64,000 nucleotides of DNA from Thermodesulfobacterium hveragerdense DSM 12571 (GCF_000423845.1 NZ_AUIT01000006.1:32175-96174), one strand, 5' to 3'. Counted from the first letter of the stretch, positions 28,866 to 37,310 are shown. Numbers and translations: made by a program. The notes: a model not told the origin generated them from the sequence alone.

Positions 28866-30104
28866 ATGGAAATTGGTATAAGGAACTTTTTGGCTTTTTT
28901 AGACCTTTCTGAAAATCCGATTAAAATTAAAAATTTCAGATATTTTATTTTAGGTCATTTTATTTCTTTTACCGGTTCTTGGACTTACAACACCGCTATC
29001 ATCTGGCTGGTTTATGAGCTTACTCGGTCTTCTTTTTATTTAGGCATCTTTAGCTTGTTTAACTCTTTACCTACCTTTGTTTTTAGTTTTTTGGCAGGAT
29101 TAATCATAGACCGGTTTGACCGAAAAAAACTCTTAACATGGGTGGTGTTTTTAGGGATTTGGCCTTCGGTTTTTCTGGGTTTCATTACTCAAGAAGGAAG
29201 ATTGAACTTTTGGTTGGTGGTGTGGATAAACATGGTGGCTGTTAGTCTTGCTTCGGTTGACACCCCTCTGAGACAGGTGTTTATAAGTGAAATAGTTCCG
29301 GCAAACTCACTTACCAAAGCTATATCCTTCCAAGCTCTTTCTTTTAATACAGCTCGGATGGTTGGCCCTTTTTTAGCAGGTCTTATCATTGCCTACGGAC
29401 AGGTTTATCAATGTTTTTACTTTAATGCCCTCTCTTATCTACCTTTTTTGCTTTTTCTTTTGTTTTTCATAAAATATCAAAAATCCTATCATATAGACTT
29501 CGAAAACAAGAAAAATTTTATAGAGGCGTTTAAAGAAGTGTTTACTTTGTTTAGAAAACAACAAGCACTCCCTGCAGTTTTAGGTATGGTTTTTAGCTTT
29601 ACTTTTTTTGGTGCCTCTATTCTCATTCTTTTTCCGATAATTGTTGACAAATTATTCGGAGGAGGTGGCAAAGAATTTGGTCAACTTTCTTCTATGGTAG
29701 GTATAGGTGCTATTCTTGGGTCAGTTTACATAATTTTAGGAAAGGTAAAAAACAAACTCTCTAAACTTTGGTCTTCCACCTGTATTTTTGCTTTAGGGGC
29801 TTTAGGGATGGTGTGGTCTAAAATTTGGTGGTTAACCCTCTTTTGTTGTCTCCTTTTAGGTTTTTCCTTTACTAATTTTTATCCGATAGCTAACTCATAC
29901 CTTCAAGAAAATACCCCTACAGAAATAAGAGGTAGGGTGATTAGTTTTTTTACCTTTTCCTTTTTAGGGGTTCATCCTTTAGGGAGTTTTTTAGCAGGGG
30001 TTCTTGCAGAAAAAGTAGGGTTAGGCTGGCTAGTAAGTTTTTATGTATTAAGTTTAGTTTTAGTAAATTTTTTTCTTTTAAATATTGCTAAACTTAAAAA
30101 ATAG
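28866..30104 (+). CDS. MFS transporter (MFS_3 / EntS-like group)
   Basis: 412 aa with about 12 hydrophobic helices. The start FRYFILGHFISFTGSWTYNT and the loop 2-3 motif DRFDRKKLL are typical of the MFS_3 group, which includes siderophore and drug exporters. TPLRQVFISEIVPANSLTKA follows helix 4, as in that group. Substrate unknown. It starts without a Shine-Dalgarno sequence. It is a likely efflux protein and has no obvious functional partner next to it. Confidence 0.85.
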   Translation: MEIGIRNFLAFLDLSENPIKIKNFRYFILGHFISFTGSWTYNTAIIWLVYELTRSSFYLGIFSLFNSLPTFVFSFLAGLIIDRFDRKKLLTWVVFLGIWPSVFLGFITQEGRLNFWLVVWINMVAVSLASVDTPLRQVFISEIVPANSLTKAISFQALSFNTARMVGPFLAGLIIAYGQVYQCFYFNALSYLPFLLFLLFFIKYQKSYHIDFENKKNFIEAFKEVFTLFRKQQALPAVLGMVFSFTFFGASILILFPIIVDKLFGGGGKEFGQLSSMVGIGAILGSVYIILGKVKNKLSKLWSSTCIFALGALGMVWSKIWWLTLFCCLLLGFSFTNFYPIANSYLQENTPTEIRGRVISFFTFSFLGVHPLGSFLAGVLAEKVGLGWLVSFYVLSLVLVNFFLLNIAKLKK

Positions 30105-30147
30105 TTTATTAATTTATTGCACTTAATTTTTTAGAGAGGGTTTTAAA

Positions 30148-30414
30148 ATGGTAGATCTTGAGAAGATCATAACAAACTTAAATCTTGCTGAGTGTGCTTT
30201 AGGTTTAGGCTTGTATGTGATGGTTCTGGAACAGGATAAGGTGGTCTATTTAAATAAGGTGGCTGAAGAAAATTTAGGTTATCCTAAGGAAGAAATCGTA
30301 GGAAAAGGAATAGGGAGCTTGTTAGTCTCTTCTCCTAACTTTATGACAGAGCTAAAAAAAGAACTTTTAAAAAAGCATAAACAAAAGAAGATGGTTAAGT
30401 TTTTAACCAGATAG
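30148..30414 (+). CDS. PAS-domain fragment (first part of a sensor kinase split by TAG)
   Basis: 88 aa ending at TAG 30412-30414. The N-terminal three quarters of a PAS domain is present: GLYVMVLEQDKVVYLNKVAEE, then LGYPKEEIVGKGIGSLL. The expected strand after FLTR is missing because of the stop, but the same frame continues with GKVVILEALFYKVEL directly after it. So this is the front part of the following kinase gene, broken by one codon. The true gene would be 30148-31596, 482 codons plus the stop. A GAGAGGG stretch precedes the ATG. See the finding on this stop. Confidence 0.7.
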   Translation: MVDLEKIITNLNLAECALGLGLYVMVLEQDKVVYLNKVAEENLGYPKEEIVGKGIGSLLVSSPNFMTELKKELLKKHKQKKMVKFLTR

Positions 30415-30429
30415 GGCAAGGTTGTTATT

Positions 30430-31596
30430 TTGGAGGCTTTATTTTACAAGGTAGAGTTGACCCCACAGGAAACCCTCATTTTGATGTTAGGGAAAGACAC
30501 CGGAGAGTTGATAGAATTAAGAGCCAAGATAGAAGAGTTGGAAAAAAATCAACGGTTTTCCGAGTTTTTAAGAAGCTTAGTCCATGATTTTAACAACATT
30601 CTGCAAAATACCCTTAAGTACTTAAAGAACATAGAGGAAAACGTAGACAAACCAGAAGAGATTAAAAGGTATAAGTTTTTGGCAGAAAAAACCTTAAAAT
30701 CTTGGATTGACCTTAACCGTTTGCTTATAGATTATACCAAAGGAATAAGAGATGTCCTTTCTTCCCAGTTAGAAATGGTTTCTTTTTTAAAAAACAATTT
30801 AGATATTTTTCAGATCATTGCCGGACCTAAAATTCAGATACAGCTCTCTTTAGGGTCTTTAGTAAACGTTTTTGTCCCAGGAGAAGAAACCTTTTGGAGG
30901 TATATCTTTTTAGATTTTATCAGTAATGCTAAGGATGCCATCGAAGACGAAGGAGAGATAGAAATAGCACTATCTTTAAAAACCCTTGAAAAGAAATACT
31001 TGATAATCAAGATAAAAGATAACGGATGTGGTATACCTGAAGAAAACTTAGAAAAAATTTTTATGCCTTTTTTTACTACCAAAAAGGAAAGCAGTGGCTT
31101 AGGCCTATTCTTGGTAAAAAATCATATCACAAGTTTGGGAGGAAAATTAGAGGTAGAAAGCAAGGTTAACTTAGGCACAACCTTTAAGATTTGGGTCCCT
31201 GCGCTGAGTGTGAGCTTATTAACTCCGTTGCAAAAGTCGGAGATCAAAAAACTTAAAATCATCCTTCTGGAAGACGAACCAGAAATTTTAGCAAATATAC
31301 AAGAAATATTGGAAGGAGAAGGTCATCAAGTTTGGGCTTTTTCTAACTATGAAGAATTAGAAAAAAACCTTGATAAAATTTCTTCTCCAGACCTTCTTAT
31401 TACCGACTATCATATGCCAGGAATAAAAGGTTTTGAAGTCTACCAGAATTTAAAACAAAAATTTCCAGACCTAAAGGTTTTGTTTTTGACAGGAGATTTG
31501 TTATCTCTGGCGGAACTACCCAGCTTTAAACTACTTCTAAAACCCTTTACTGCAGAACAACTCTTGGCTAAGATTAAAGAAGAAGTTATGCTATGA
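30430..31596 (+). CDS. Hybrid histidine kinase with C-terminal receiver (second part of the split gene)
   Basis: 388 aa if initiated at TTG 30430; AAGG lies 8 bases upstream of that codon, so independent translation is possible. It starts with the end of the PAS domain, then a short coiled coil, an H box VHDFNN (His near residue 52), N box NAKDAIED, G boxes DNGCGIP and SSGLGLFLV, and a receiver domain (about 275-388) with ILLEDEP, the phospho-acceptor Asp in LLITDYHMPG and the Lys in LLLKPFT. There are no membrane helices, so it is a cytoplasmic sensor. It overlaps the Xer gene by ATGA. Confidence 0.85.
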   Translation: MEALFYKVELTPQETLILMLGKDTGELIELRAKIEELEKNQRFSEFLRSLVHDFNNILQNTLKYLKNIEENVDKPEEIKRYKFLAEKTLKSWIDLNRLLIDYTKGIRDVLSSQLEMVSFLKNNLDIFQIIAGPKIQIQLSLGSLVNVFVPGEETFWRYIFLDFISNAKDAIEDEGEIEIALSLKTLEKKYLIIKIKDNGCGIPEENLEKIFMPFFTTKKESSGLGLFLVKNHITSLGGKLEVESKVNLGTTFKIWVPALSVSLLTPLQKSEIKKLKIILLEDEPEILANIQEILEGEGHQVWAFSNYEELEKNLDKISSPDLLITDYHMPGIKGFEVYQNLKQKFPDLKVLFLTGDLLSLAELPSFKLLLKPFTAEQLLAKIKEEVML

Positions 31597-32489
31597 ACCG
31601 ATGGTTAGAGGAGTTTTTAAAATATTTAGAGGTAGAAAAAAACTATTCTCCTCAAACTTTAAAGGCCTATAAAAAAGACTTAGAAGATTTTTTGAACCAT
31701 GGTCAGAATTTAAAGATAGAGGATCTTAAACATTTCCAGCCTTTTCATCTAAGGCTTTATCTTGCGAACCTTAAAAAAACTAAAAAAGAACCTACTACCA
31801 TCGCAAGAAAAGTTAGTGCTTTAAGAAGTTTTTTTAGGTTTCTTTCCAAAAAAGAGGTCATACCTAAAAACTTAATCCATTATCTCTCAACCCCTCGGGT
31901 TTTAAAAAAATTCCCTCGTGTTCCTACCGAAGAAGAACTGAACCAGATGATAGAACAGGTAAAAGAGAATAGCTTTTTTGGGCTTAGAAACAGAACGATT
32001 TTAGAACTTGGTTATGGCTGTGGTTTAAGGGTAGGGGAGCTTACTAAGCTAACACTGAACCAGCTAAACCTGCAACTTAGGTTTTTAAGAGTAATAGGAA
32101 AGGGGAATAAAGAAAGGATGATCCCCTTTGGCAAGAAGGCACAACAGTTGTTAGAAAGATATATAAAAGAAAGAGAAAAAGTGCTTTTAAGCTTAGGTAA
32201 AAGTCATGGGTTTTTGTTTATTAACTCAAAGGGAGACAAGTTAACCGACCGGGGGGTTAGATACATACTTAAGACCTTAGGAAAAAGTTATGGAATAGAA
32301 TACCTTCATCCTCATACTTTAAGACATTCTTTTGCTACCCATCTTTTAAACTCAGGGGCTGATCTTAGGGCTATTCAGGAACTTTTGGGACATGCTTCCC
32401 TTCTTACCACAGAAATGTACACCAAGGTTAGTTACGAACATCTACTCAAAGTTTATCTTAAATCCCATCCCCGAGCTAAAAAGGACTAA
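31593..32489 (+). CDS. Xer-type tyrosine recombinase (XerC/XerD)
   Basis: 298 aa. A SAM-like N-terminal core-binding domain (about 1-90) is followed by the catalytic domain. The active site is complete: Arg in GCGLRVGEL, Lys in IGKGNKERMIPF, HPHTLRHSFATHLL (His and Arg), His in LLGHASLLTTEMYT and Tyr in that same motif. This is the length and layout of a chromosomal dimer-resolution recombinase rather than a phage integrase. The ATGA overlap with the kinase suggests co-expression. XerC or XerD cannot be distinguished, and no dif site was searched for. Confidence 0.88.
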   Translation: MNRWLEEFLKYLEVEKNYSPQTLKAYKKDLEDFLNHGQNLKIEDLKHFQPFHLRLYLANLKKTKKEPTTIARKVSALRSFFRFLSKKEVIPKNLIHYLSTPRVLKKFPRVPTEEELNQMIEQVKENSFFGLRNRTILELGYGCGLRVGELTKLTLNQLNLQLRFLRVIGKGNKERMIPFGKKAQQLLERYIKEREKVLLSLGKSHGFLFINSKGDKLTDRGVRYILKTLGKSYGIEYLHPHTLRHSFATHLLNSGADLRAIQELLGHASLLTTEMYTKVSYEHLLKVYLKSHPRAKKD

Positions 32490-32507
32490 CCTGTAGAATC
32501 TATTTTC

Positions 32508-32521
32508 TTGATTTAAGTCAA
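32508..32521 (+). promoter_or_regulatory. FNR/CRP-type dyad upstream of nrfH
   Basis: TTGATTTAAGTCAA (32508-32521), flanked by C and G, so the 16-base unit CTTGA..TCAAG is symmetrical apart from one pair. FNR-type consensus is TTGAT-N4-ATCAA. A TATAAA hexamer at 32555-32560 could be the -10 element, placing the dyad centre near -52. Position and symmetry suit activation or repression by an FNR/HcpR-type regulator. Confidence 0.45.
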
Positions 32522-32585
32522 GGAATTTTTAAAGTTTTTTCATAAAAAATTTTCTATAAAGAGATACCTTCGGTAAGGGGGCCTT

Positions 32586-33035
32586 ATGAAAAATAAGGTA
32601 GCTATAGGGGTGGTGTTTTTAGGGGTGGTTTTGTTTGTGGCTTTGTTAGGTATGCCTAAGCTTGTTGCTTATACCAGTAAAAATTCCTATTGCGCAAGTT
32701 GTCATGTGATGGAAGACCAGAGTTTATCTTTAAGAAAGTCCGGGTTGCATAATCAACTTAATTGCATAGACTGCCATCTTCCTCATGACAATAAACTCAG
32801 ACATTATTTTTGGAAAGGTGTTGACGGAACTAAGGATTTGGTAAAGTTTCACCTAAATCTTATACCAGAGGAAATTACCCTATCTTCTCATGGTAAGGTT
32901 TTGGTTCAGGAAAATTGTATAAGGTGTCATAAAGATATGGTTTTTATGATACACGTGAAAGACAGAAACTGCTGGGAATGTCATGTAAAAGTAAGGCATA
33001 AAATGAGTAGCAGTTTAGAAGTTTTAGAAAAATAA
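32586..33035 (+). CDS. nrfH: Cytochrome c nitrite reductase small subunit (NrfH, NapC/NirT family)
   Basis: 149 aa; an N-terminal helix (residues 6-28) anchors it in the inner membrane. Four c-type heme motifs are seen: CASCH followed by Val-Met at about 37-43, CIDCH, CIRCH and CWECH. The CxxCHxM form of the first motif is typical of NrfH, where Met is a heme ligand. It passes electrons from menaquinol to NrfA, with which it forms the complex. AAGGGGG precedes the ATG. Confidence 0.95.
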   Translation: MKNKVAIGVVFLGVVLFVALLGMPKLVAYTSKNSYCASCHVMEDQSLSLRKSGLHNQLNCIDCHLPHDNKLRHYFWKGVDGTKDLVKFHLNLIPEEITLSSHGKVLVQENCIRCHKDMVFMIHVKDRNCWECHVKVRHKMSSSLEVLEK

Positions 33036-33053
33036 AATATAAGGGGGGATAAG

Positions 33054-34532
33054 ATGAAACGAAAGTCTTTGTGGTTAGGTTTAACCCTTATGGGTTTGGT
33101 TTCGTTGATAGCGGGTTGTAAGCCTCCTGAAAAAGCAAAAGATTTCCGTCAGGAAGCTTTTAAGATAGCTGAAAATGAGGTAGACCCAGAGGTATGGGGA
33201 AAAGCTTTCCCTCTTCACTATGAGATGTGGAAAAAAGAGTCTGAACCTACTCCTGCAGGCTTAAGCAAGTATAAAAGAGGTTGGGATACTGATAAAATAG
33301 TTTATGATAAACTCTCTGAGTTTCCTTTCTTAGCTGTTATTTATAACGGATTTGGATTTGGTATAGAGTATAACGAGCCAAGGGGACATTACTACAGGAT
33401 GATAGACCTTCAAGAGATAGACCCCTCAAGGACCAAACCCGGAGGAGTTTGTCTGACCTGCAAGACTCCCTATTCTGCTGACCTTGAAAAACAGTATGGG
33501 GCTAAATATTACAACACCCCGTTTAAAGAGGCATTGGGTTGGATCCCAGAAAAACACCTTAACCTTGGGGGTTCTTGTTTAGATTGTCATGACCCTAAAA
33601 CGATGAACCTCCATATAAGAAGGGCTTTTACCTTAGGGAAGGCTTTAAAGGATTTAGGAATAGATGAAAAAGGGCTAACCCATCAACAGATGAGAAGTTT
33701 GGTGTGTGCTCAATGTCATGTTACCTATGTAATCCCAAGAGACCAGGATATGAAGCCTACAGGCATCTTTTTCCCCTGGCAAGGCAGTAAATGGGGAGAT
33801 ATCAGTATAGAAAACATCATCAAAGTCTTGAAAAGCAATCCAGCTTATGGAGAGTGGAAACAGGCGGTCACAGGGTTTAAATTGGCCTTTATCAGACATC
33901 CTGAGTTTGAGCTTTATTCAAGAAACTCGGTGCACTGGAATGCAGGAGTCTCTTGTGCTGATTGTCATATGCCTTACAAAAGGATGGGAAGCTATAAGGT
34001 AAGTGAACACAGAGTAATGAGTCCTCTAAAAGATAACATGAGGTCTTGTAAACAATGCCATCCCCAAAGCACCGATTGGTTAAAACAGCAAGTAATTGCT
34101 ATTCAGGATAGGACGATTTCTGCCTATATAAGAGCTGGATATCAGACAGCGGTAGCAGCTAAACTTTTTGAGAAGGTGCATCTGGCTCAAACTCAAGGAA
34201 AGACCATAGACCAGACTTTATACAACAAAGCTAAGGATCTTTATTTAGAAGCTATCTATAGGGTAATCTTTGTAGGAGCAGAAAATTCAGTTGGGTTTCA
34301 CAACCCTACAGAGGCTATGCGAATTTTAACCGATGCTTTAGCCTTTGCCTCTAAGTCAGAAGCTATTTTAAGAACTGCCCTTGCTAAAGCAGGAGTAGAG
34401 GTTCCTGCAAAAATAGACCTTGAGGTTTCCAAATATATCAACAACAGAGGTGAAAAAAAACTTAACTTTAGGCCAGAGCAGGAGTTTAAAGATCCATTTG
34501 GAATACAACAACTTTTTGAGGGGATGCTTTAA
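33054..34532 (+). CDS. nrfA: Ammonia-forming cytochrome c nitrite reductase (NrfA)
   Basis: Pentaheme catalytic subunit reducing nitrite to ammonium with six electrons. 492 aa. The diagnostic active-site heme motif CLTCK is present at about 137-141, followed by four CxxCH motifs (CLDCH, CAQCH, CADCH, CKQCH). PTGIFFPWQGSKWGD is a family block. The signal sequence ends in a lipobox (LIAGC), so the protein is probably lipid-anchored rather than free in the periplasm. It follows nrfH after 18 bases and is closed by a strong terminator. In a sulfate reducer this complex may serve nitrite detoxification (inference). Confidence 0.97.
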   Translation: MKRKSLWLGLTLMGLVSLIAGCKPPEKAKDFRQEAFKIAENEVDPEVWGKAFPLHYEMWKKESEPTPAGLSKYKRGWDTDKIVYDKLSEFPFLAVIYNGFGFGIEYNEPRGHYYRMIDLQEIDPSRTKPGGVCLTCKTPYSADLEKQYGAKYYNTPFKEALGWIPEKHLNLGGSCLDCHDPKTMNLHIRRAFTLGKALKDLGIDEKGLTHQQMRSLVCAQCHVTYVIPRDQDMKPTGIFFPWQGSKWGDISIENIIKVLKSNPAYGEWKQAVTGFKLAFIRHPEFELYSRNSVHWNAGVSCADCHMPYKRMGSYKVSEHRVMSPLKDNMRSCKQCHPQSTDWLKQQVIAIQDRTISAYIRAGYQTAVAAKLFEKVHLAQTQGKTIDQTLYNKAKDLYLEAIYRVIFVGAENSVGFHNPTEAMRILTDALAFASKSEAILRTALAKAGVEVPAKIDLEVSKYINNRGEKKLNFRPEQEFKDPFGIQQLFEGML

Positions 34533-34537
34533 GACAA

Positions 34538-34567
34538 ATTAAGGGGGGGGAAAAATCCCCCCTTAAT
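34538..34567 (+). terminator. Strong terminator between nrfA and the DJ-1 gene
   Basis: 11-base stem ATTAAGGGGGG (34538-34548) / CCCCCCTTAAT (34557-34567) with an 8-base loop, followed on the plus strand by GTTGTTTTAG. It lies between the stops of convergent genes and could act in both directions, with a better U-tract for the plus strand. Confidence 0.85.
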
Positions 34568-34580
34568 GTTGTTTTAGCTG

Positions 34581-35168
34581 TTAAGGTTCAATCTTTGTTC
34601 CTAAGAGTTCAACAAATTTAGCCATCCACCAAGGATGAGCCGTCCAGGCAGGGGCAGTAACGATGTTTCCGTCTACACATACGTTAGTAAAGGTTTCGTT
34701 TACTTCAGACCATATCCCACCAGCAAGCACTATTTCAGCTTTTACTGCTGGATAAGCCGTAAGTTTTTTGCCTCTTATCACGTCTGCTGCGGTGAGTAGT
34801 TGAGGCCCATGACATATGGCTGCGATGGGTTTGTTTTTTTTAGCAAAGTGTTTGACTATCTGGATGATTTTGTCGTTCAACCTTAAATATTCAGGAGCTC
34901 TTCCTCCAGGTATTACAAGACCGTCATAATCTTCTGGGTTTATACTATCAAAATCTGCGGTGATCCTAAAGTTGTGTCCTCTTCTTTCTAAATAGGTTTG
35001 GTCTCCCTCAAAATCGTGGACTGCTGTTTTTACCACATCTCCAGGTTTTTTCCCAGGACAAACTGCATCGACCTGATGCCCCAGCATCTGAAGCATCTGA
35101 AATGGAACCATAGCTTCATAATCTTCCACATAGTCTCCCACCAACATCAGTATCCTTTTGGCCCCCAT
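34581..35168 (-). CDS. DJ-1/PfpI family protein
   Basis: 195 aa, cytoplasmic. The nucleophile-elbow Cys is in AICHGPQLL (near 116), with the preceding Glu region ILMLVGDYVEDYEA and the GLVIPGGRAPEYLR loop. It resembles the PfpI-like proteases and the glyoxalase III and deglycase-like members; which activity applies cannot be told. A Tyr-rich, long loop (AWTAHPWWMAKFVEL) near the C-terminus fits the PfpI-type subgroup often annotated as protease or amidase. GGAGGG precedes the ATG. Confidence 0.88.
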   Translation of the reverse strand: MGAKRILMLVGDYVEDYEAMVPFQMLQMLGHQVDAVCPGKKPGDVVKTAVHDFEGDQTYLERRGHNFRITADFDSINPEDYDGLVIPGGRAPEYLRLNDKIIQIVKHFAKKNKPIAAICHGPQLLTAADVIRGKKLTAYPAVKAEIVLAGGIWSEVNETFTNVCVDGNIVTAPAWTAHPWWMAKFVELLGTKIEP

Positions 35169-35257
35169 AACCCTCCCTCCGTTAAATATTTTTTAAAAAA
35201 ATAAATTTAGATAAGCTTTTTTCAAGGTTTTTTAGAACACAAAACTCTCTTTAAGGC

Positions 35258-35287
35258 TTGACATATTTAAAACTTTTATTATATTAT
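35258..35287 (+). promoter_or_regulatory. Promoter of the initiator tRNA gene
   Basis: TTGACA at 35258-35263, an 18-base AT-rich spacer, then TATTAT at 35282-35287. The tRNA 5' end is 20 bases past the -10 element. Confidence 0.75.
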
Positions 35288-35306
35288 AAAACACAGGTTG
35301 AAAGAT

Positions 35307-35383
<77 letters not shown>

Positions 35384-35477
35384 ACTTGTTTCTCTATCTG
35401 TAAACATTCTTACCAGGGGTTAAAAGCCTTACTTAGGTCTCCTTTTATACATAAAAATTTTCGAAGAGGATTAAAAA

Positions 35478-36521
35478 GTGAAAAGTTTAGAGCGAATTAA
35501 GAAACAGGTGTTAAGGGCACTGGCTAAAGATAGAGCCTCTTTTTGGCAGTTGATAAACTATCAAGATGCCCATCTGGTAGATTTTTTGGAAGCTATTAAA
35601 CAGCTTCTCCAGGAAGGTAAAATAAAATACGAAAAACCCTATTTTTATCTTGCTGAAGAGGGTTTGCCGATTTTTCCATATGAAAGTCCAGGATGTCTTT
35701 TTTGTTCTCCTTTTGAACAAAATCCTTTTTGGAAACAGGTTTTAAAAGATTTTATAGAGATTACTAGGGACCGTCCTTTACCAACCAGTGATTTTGACCA
35801 GGGTTTTATAAAACCAGAAGATACGGTCAAAAGAACGGCTTTTATCTATGAAAGAGGTGATCTTGAGGGGACAGAGGTTTTTATCTTGGGAGATGACGAT
35901 TTAATCTCTCTCAGCATGGCTCTTACCAAACTACCAAAAAGGATAGTGGTGGTAGAAATAGACGAAAGGATTAATAGATTTATCAAAGAAAAAGCAACCC
36001 TGATTGGTTATCATAACATAGAGGTCTATAATTACAACGTGATAGAGAAACTTCCTGCCGAGCTTTGTAAAAAGTTTGATATATTTGTCACAGACCCTGT
36101 AGAGACGCAGAAGGGGTTAAAACTTTTTGTAAACAGATGTATCCAGTCTTTAAAGGGTGAGGGATCGGTGGGTTATGTAGGGTTTACCCATCGAGAAGCT
36201 TCGTTAAAAAAGTGGTATGACTTTCAAAAGTTTATCTTAGCCTCAGGTTTTGTTTTAACTGATATCTTAAGGGATTTTACCACCTATCCTGAAGAAGAAA
36301 ATCAGTGGGAGGATTTTTACCGGACTTACAGGATTATGAAAGAGTTTGATTTGCCCATCCCGGAGGTAGATTGGTATAAGTCTTGTTTTGTTAGGTTTGA
36401 AGCTGTAGAAGATCCCAGGGTTTTAGACATAGAGGTTCCTGCTGACCTTGAAGAGCTTTATTTTGATGATGAATCTTGGGCAACTCCCTTACCTTCTTAT
36501 TTAGAAAAAAATATAAAATAG
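35478..36521 (+). CDS. bpsA: N4-bis(aminopropyl)spermidine synthase (branched-chain polyamine synthase)
   Basis: Adds aminopropyl groups to spermidine to make branched polyamines, which stabilise nucleic acids in thermophiles. 347 aa. An N-terminal winged-helix-like part (about 1-70) is followed by a Rossmann methyltransferase-like fold. Family hallmarks are FDQGFIKPEDTVKRTAFIYE (about 106-125), ILGDDDLISL (about 136-145) and TDPVET (about 208-213), where the catalytic Asp residues of the family lie. The start is GTG 35478, with AGAGGA 7 bases upstream. It lies upstream of efp, 10 bases apart. Confidence 0.94.
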   Translation: MKSLERIKKQVLRALAKDRASFWQLINYQDAHLVDFLEAIKQLLQEGKIKYEKPYFYLAEEGLPIFPYESPGCLFCSPFEQNPFWKQVLKDFIEITRDRPLPTSDFDQGFIKPEDTVKRTAFIYERGDLEGTEVFILGDDDLISLSMALTKLPKRIVVVEIDERINRFIKEKATLIGYHNIEVYNYNVIEKLPAELCKKFDIFVTDPVETQKGLKLFVNRCIQSLKGEGSVGYVGFTHREASLKKWYDFQKFILASGFVLTDILRDFTTYPEEENQWEDFYRTYRIMKEFDLPIPEVDWYKSCFVRFEAVEDPRVLDIEVPADLEELYFDDESWATPLPSYLEKNIK

Positions 36522-36531
36522 GGGTAAAGTT

Positions 36532-37095
36532 ATGGCTTATAGCACGTCAGATTTTAAGAGAGGTTTAAAAATAGAATGGGAGGGGAAACCCTACGAGATT
36601 TTAGAGTTTCAGCATGTTAAAGTTTCCAAAAATCAGCCTACGGTTAGAACCAGGTTAAAGGACTTGACTACCGGTAGGGTTTTTGAGGTAAACTTTCGTG
36701 CAGGAGAAAAGTTTGAAAAACCTGACTTGCAAGAAAAGGAGATGCAGTTTTTATATAAAGAGAAAGGACAGTATGTATTTATGGATTTAGAGGATTATGA
36801 CCAGGTTTACCTTAGAGAAGAAGAGGTAGGTCAGGCAGCAAAATTTCTCAAAGAAAACTTAAACGTTTATATCATCTATTACCGGGGTAAGGTAATAGGT
36901 ATGGACATTCCTAACATCGTAGAGTTAGAGGTGGTAGAGACTGAGCCAGGGGTTAGAGGGGATACCGTTGGTTCTGCCACCAAGCCTGCTACCCTTGAAA
37001 CTGGGGCTGTCATTCAAGTACCTCTTTTTATCAACAAAGGGGACAGGATTAAGGTAGACACTAGGACAGGAGAATATATAGAGAGGGCTGTATAA
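36532..37095 (+). CDS. efp: Elongation factor P
   Basis: Binds ribosomes stalled at proline runs. 187 aa with three beta-barrel domains. The modifiable loop around Lys33 reads HVKVSKNQPTVRT instead of the usual KPGKGxAF type, so the Pro-Gly-Lys-Gly tip is changed, while the Lys is kept. The C-terminal domain has the signature DIPNIVELEVVETEPGVRGDT. The loop suggests a different modification or none. It is followed immediately by two small unknown genes, the first ATG sharing the stop region (TAAATG). Confidence 0.96.
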   Translation: MAYSTSDFKRGLKIEWEGKPYEILEFQHVKVSKNQPTVRTRLKDLTTGRVFEVNFRAGEKFEKPDLQEKEMQFLYKEKGQYVFMDLEDYDQVYLREEEVGQAAKFLKENLNVYIIYYRGKVIGMDIPNIVELEVVETEPGVRGDTVGSATKPATLETGAVIQVPLFINKGDRIKVDTRTGEYIERAV

Positions 37096-37308
37096 ATGCT
37101 TACTCTTAAAAAACTTCAGGAGTTTAAAGAATACTTAGAAAGTGGAGCTTTCATAGAGGACTTTGAGATGAGACCTAAGGATGGGCAAGAAGAGATGTTA
37201 GATATGATAGAGACCCTTTTTCAGATTTGTGAGATAGCAGACGAGGTGATATCTAAACATTTTTACAGAAAATGGGGCGAAGAGTTGTTGAAAGGGCCTT
37301 CTGATTAG
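37096..37308 (+). CDS. Small unknown acidic protein
   Basis: 70 aa. Not recognised. The sequence is helical and Glu/Leu-rich with no signal peptide or membrane segment: LKKLQEFKEYLESG, then an acidic DMIETLFQICEIADEVI helix and a Trp-containing C-terminus. The start ATG directly follows the efp stop, so it is probably translated by coupling. The spacing to the next gene is 2 bases. It looks like a real gene because the codon use and tight packing match the operon. Confidence 0.6.
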   Translation: MLTLKKLQEFKEYLESGAFIEDFEMRPKDGQEEMLDMIETLFQICEIADEVISKHFYRKWGEELLKGPSD

Positions 37309-37310
37309 AA

